From Prinsepia uniflora (lineage: Eukaryota; Streptophyta; Magnoliopsida; Rosales; Rosaceae), in the NCBI GenBank assembly GCA_032719365.1, contig CM064861.1, positions 80,286,863 through 80,350,862 of the forward strand: a DNA stretch of 64,000 bases, read 5' to 3'. The position numbers and the translations under genes are program-made. Under the pieces are notes generated by a model. That model saw only the letters and a program-made list of their open reading frames with translations. It had not been told where the DNA came from and did not search any database. Of this stretch, positions 62,398-64,000 are shown in pieces (within the stretch, counting starts at the first letter, position 1; every line of letters begins with the position of its first letter).

Positions 62398-62550
62398 GTT
62401 AAAGACCATGTGAAGATATCCCGAAAATGGCACACGGGTGGACCATAAGATATAATGTTGAAAACGAAGACGATGTTAAGGCTGCCGAGGAAGCTCATCA
62501 GAACTTGTTGGAGTGGTTCTTGTTCCATGTCAAGGGAGCTTCATCAGCAG
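62398..62550 (+). pseudogene. Last hydrolase exon, frameshifted
   Basis: After the acceptor ACTTCAG the frame reads VKDHVKI, then 'atatcccgaaa' (62416) lacks one base relative to a KIFPK-type codon run. The other frame continues PKMAHGWTIRYNVENEDD and KAAEEAHQNLLEWFLFHVKG. The AHGW histidine block is present. In the original frame a stop follows within a few codons. Confidence 0.85.
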
Positions 62551-63183
62551 GTTAGTGTTTTAATGTCACTTAAAATAAAGAGTAATATGGACCTTATCTT
62601 AACAACTGCAATTTATTAGGAGGGGTTAATTGATCTTAGGGATCTGTTGGGCAGAGTTTTGGGGAAGATATATTGGGTCCTTGAGGTAGGGTATCATGTT
62701 TCAACCAACCATCTCGCTAGATTTCCTTTTTTGTTTGATTAATACTCAGCTCTAAACTCATCAATGCCGTTTTGAGAGTTAGGAAACCATTTGGTTCCTA
62801 CTAGATTGGGATGTGGTTTCTAGAGAATAACGTTGGGTTTATCCCATGGGTGTGGGTGTTTGGTGGCAAAAGTGGTTAGCTTGATTTTGTTGGTTGGGGA
62901 GGATGCTTCAATTTCCTCTCACCTGCACGGGGCGTTTGGCAGATAACTAATTTTGGGAGGGATTATGGATGGTAGATTTCTGTTCTACTTATAGTTCTCA
63001 TGGGTAGTTATATGGGAACCTTATTCCCCTACCCCTTCGTTGTGGTTACTTGATGATGATCTGAGGTTGTGGTGAGTTTCATTACTTCCTTTGTTGCCAC
63101 GCTAACCAGTAGTTCGGTGTACATGAATTCTAATATTCCCCAGGTTTTTGTGGTGAGTTTCATTACTTCCATTATTTCCTCAG
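62551..63183. other. Non-coding, MITE-like and duplicated pieces
   Basis: 'ttgtggtgagtttcattact' plus 'tcc' occurs at 63067-63089 and 63148-63170, and 'caggtttttg' at 63141 and 63181. 'ggggcgtttggcagataact' near 62938 is reminiscent of MITE ends. No gene was seen. Confidence 0.5.
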
Positions 63184-63255
63184 GTTTTTGCTAAAAAAGT
63201 GATTGAGCTGCATGACAAGTACCTAGCCTATGTCAATGATATGAGCTTCATATTG
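63184..63255 (+). pseudogene. Cullin-1-like exon fragment
   Basis: After a CTCAG acceptor the sequence reads VFAKKVIELHDKYLAYVND, very like the segment of plant CUL1 (scaffold of SCF ubiquitin ligases) that normally continues CFQNHTLFHK. Here it continues MSFIL and meets a GTAATT donor-like site, so similarity ends abruptly. It is only about 24 codons, with no other cullin exon in the window, so it is a captured or relic fragment. Confidence 0.6.
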
Positions 63256-64000
63256 GTAATTATTGACTTTTCTTTATTTAATTTGATAAGTAATTTCCTT
63301 ACTCAAGTAATGCAAGGCAACTAAGAAATGTCCTGCTCTTGAAATATTTAACCTTGCTTGACCATTTATTTATAACAAGATGTCTAACTGAGCTTTTTGT
63401 ATTGGCTTGAAGGATCGCACTAATGAGATATATAAAAGGGTTGAAGACCAAATATTGTGGGATGATCAACATTTCTAGCCAATGCAGGTCATGTCTATTA
63501 AAATCTGGTTGTTGCATCTTTTTTAGTTTGTATGGCTTGATTATTTGAAGCTGATTTATGATTGTTCTCCATTGTGTCAGTCCAGCTGAGTTATGGAATT
63601 TCAGAATTTGTTCATTGCTATTTCGTTGTATGGCTTGATTAGTTGATATCTGTTGGAATTTAAATTTGATTTCAAACAAGTGAATTATAGGAGAAAAGGG
63701 TAGATACTAGGGAAAATTGTGTGAATAATATTTGTTGGAATCACTTTTGATATTTGTTTGAATGTATGACAGTTTGTGAGGGCTGCTTTGGTTTCAAATA
63801 ACTGGTTATAGGATTGTGAATAAAGTAAATGTTTGAGGAGTGCTACTTCGAAGTGATTGCGATTGCAACTGGGGCGGGGGTTTTAGGGTTCGATTTTGTA
63901 CTTGTTATTTTAGGGTTTTTTGGATCTAATTTCTCATATTCGCATCCCATTATGTAAACTCTAGTGCATATGTCTATTTATTTGTGAGATGGTTGTGAAT
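63256..64000. other. No gene recognised
   Basis: AT-rich sequence. One stretch, 63412-63478, reads DRTNEIYKRVEDQILWDDQH and then a stop after an AAG junction; it could be an exon end, but I do not recognise the family. The minus ORF at 63299-63679 has no recognised motif. Confidence 0.4.

Larger units (their letters stand above)
48751..62550 (+). pseudogene. Dienelactone-hydrolase-family pseudogene
   Basis: Seven exon remnants in order on the plus strand match plant dienelactone hydrolase family proteins (alpha/beta hydrolases often annotated as endo-1,3;1,4-beta-D-glucanase-like): 48751-48829, 52505-52526, about 52816-52874, 53235-53325, 53528-53617, 53872-53972 and 62398-62550. The nucleophile motif GFCWG is visible, as are D near AEIDRM and H in the AHGW block. 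The first exon and the KLADKVAAAGFYVVVPD-type exon are missing. One exon has a frameshift and one donor is GC. The introns hold a 3.0 kb solo LTR and a 7.7 kb transposon nest. The gene is therefore very probably dead. Confidence 0.85.

Noticed and set aside
63299..63679. 126-codon minus-strand ORF
   Set aside because: Low-complexity N/Q/I-rich reading of AT-rich DNA, no motif, overlaps possible plus-strand exon material.

Overview
The window is plant nuclear DNA, almost entirely transposable-element sequence. It looks eudicot and probably Rosaceae: there is a Cassandra TRIM whose LTRs carry 5S-rRNA-like domains, the decayed host gene has plant exon/intron structure, and there is no bacterial-style gene packing. 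The family assignment is an inference. No intact protein-coding gene is seen.

The main component is one superfamily of large LTRs (about 2-3.2 kb). Sense strand starts TGTAACRACCCGTCCC and ends GGGTCCTGACA or GGGTCCTGTCA. Several insertions are proved by target-site duplications (TSDs): solo LTRs at 1439-4358 (CTAAC), 26464-28493 (TCAGG), 33848-37051 (AAGTG), 49381-52409 (CTATC) and 57235-60300 (CCATA), plus a composite solo LTR at 54122-61804. Two elements still have internal DNA. The older one (7213-25811) is split by a younger one (15041-24002, TSD CATTA) whose LTRs are about 99% identical. Both have a tRNA-iMet-type primer site and a polypurine tract but no recognisable gag or pol, so they look like LARD-type non-autonomous elements.

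Layout: 1-6200, LTR fragment, old LTR, solo LTR and a gag relic; 6196-29050, a disrupted plus-strand LTR holding the two nested LARD-like elements and a small solo LTR; 29050-33850, a broken 'putative gypsy-type transposon' (Transposase_28-like) gene split by Cassandra, then tandem repeats; 33848-39564, two more LTRs; 39565-43060, a decayed minus-strand Ty3/Gypsy gag-protease-RT; 43061-48740, AT-rich sequence without recognisable genes; 48751-62550, a dienelactone-hydrolase-family pseudogene whose introns hold a 3.0 kb solo LTR and a 7.7 kb nest (solo LTR containing a hAT element and another solo LTR); 62551-64000, small repeats and a cullin-1-like exon fragment.

The most unusual signal is inside the LTRs. 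Diverged copies share (i) a GTGAGT...CCCTYCAG intron-like segment whose ends carry complementary TGTGAGTGGAC/GTCCACTCACA arms, (ii) arrays of short hairpin units inside that segment with paired (compensatory) substitutions, (iii) a stem close to the LTR 3' end kept while its loop varies from 3 to about 46 nt, and (iv) a GC-rich CCACGCGC/GCGCGTGG stem. This suggests a structured, possibly spliced LTR leader RNA. All identities and counts were made by eye.
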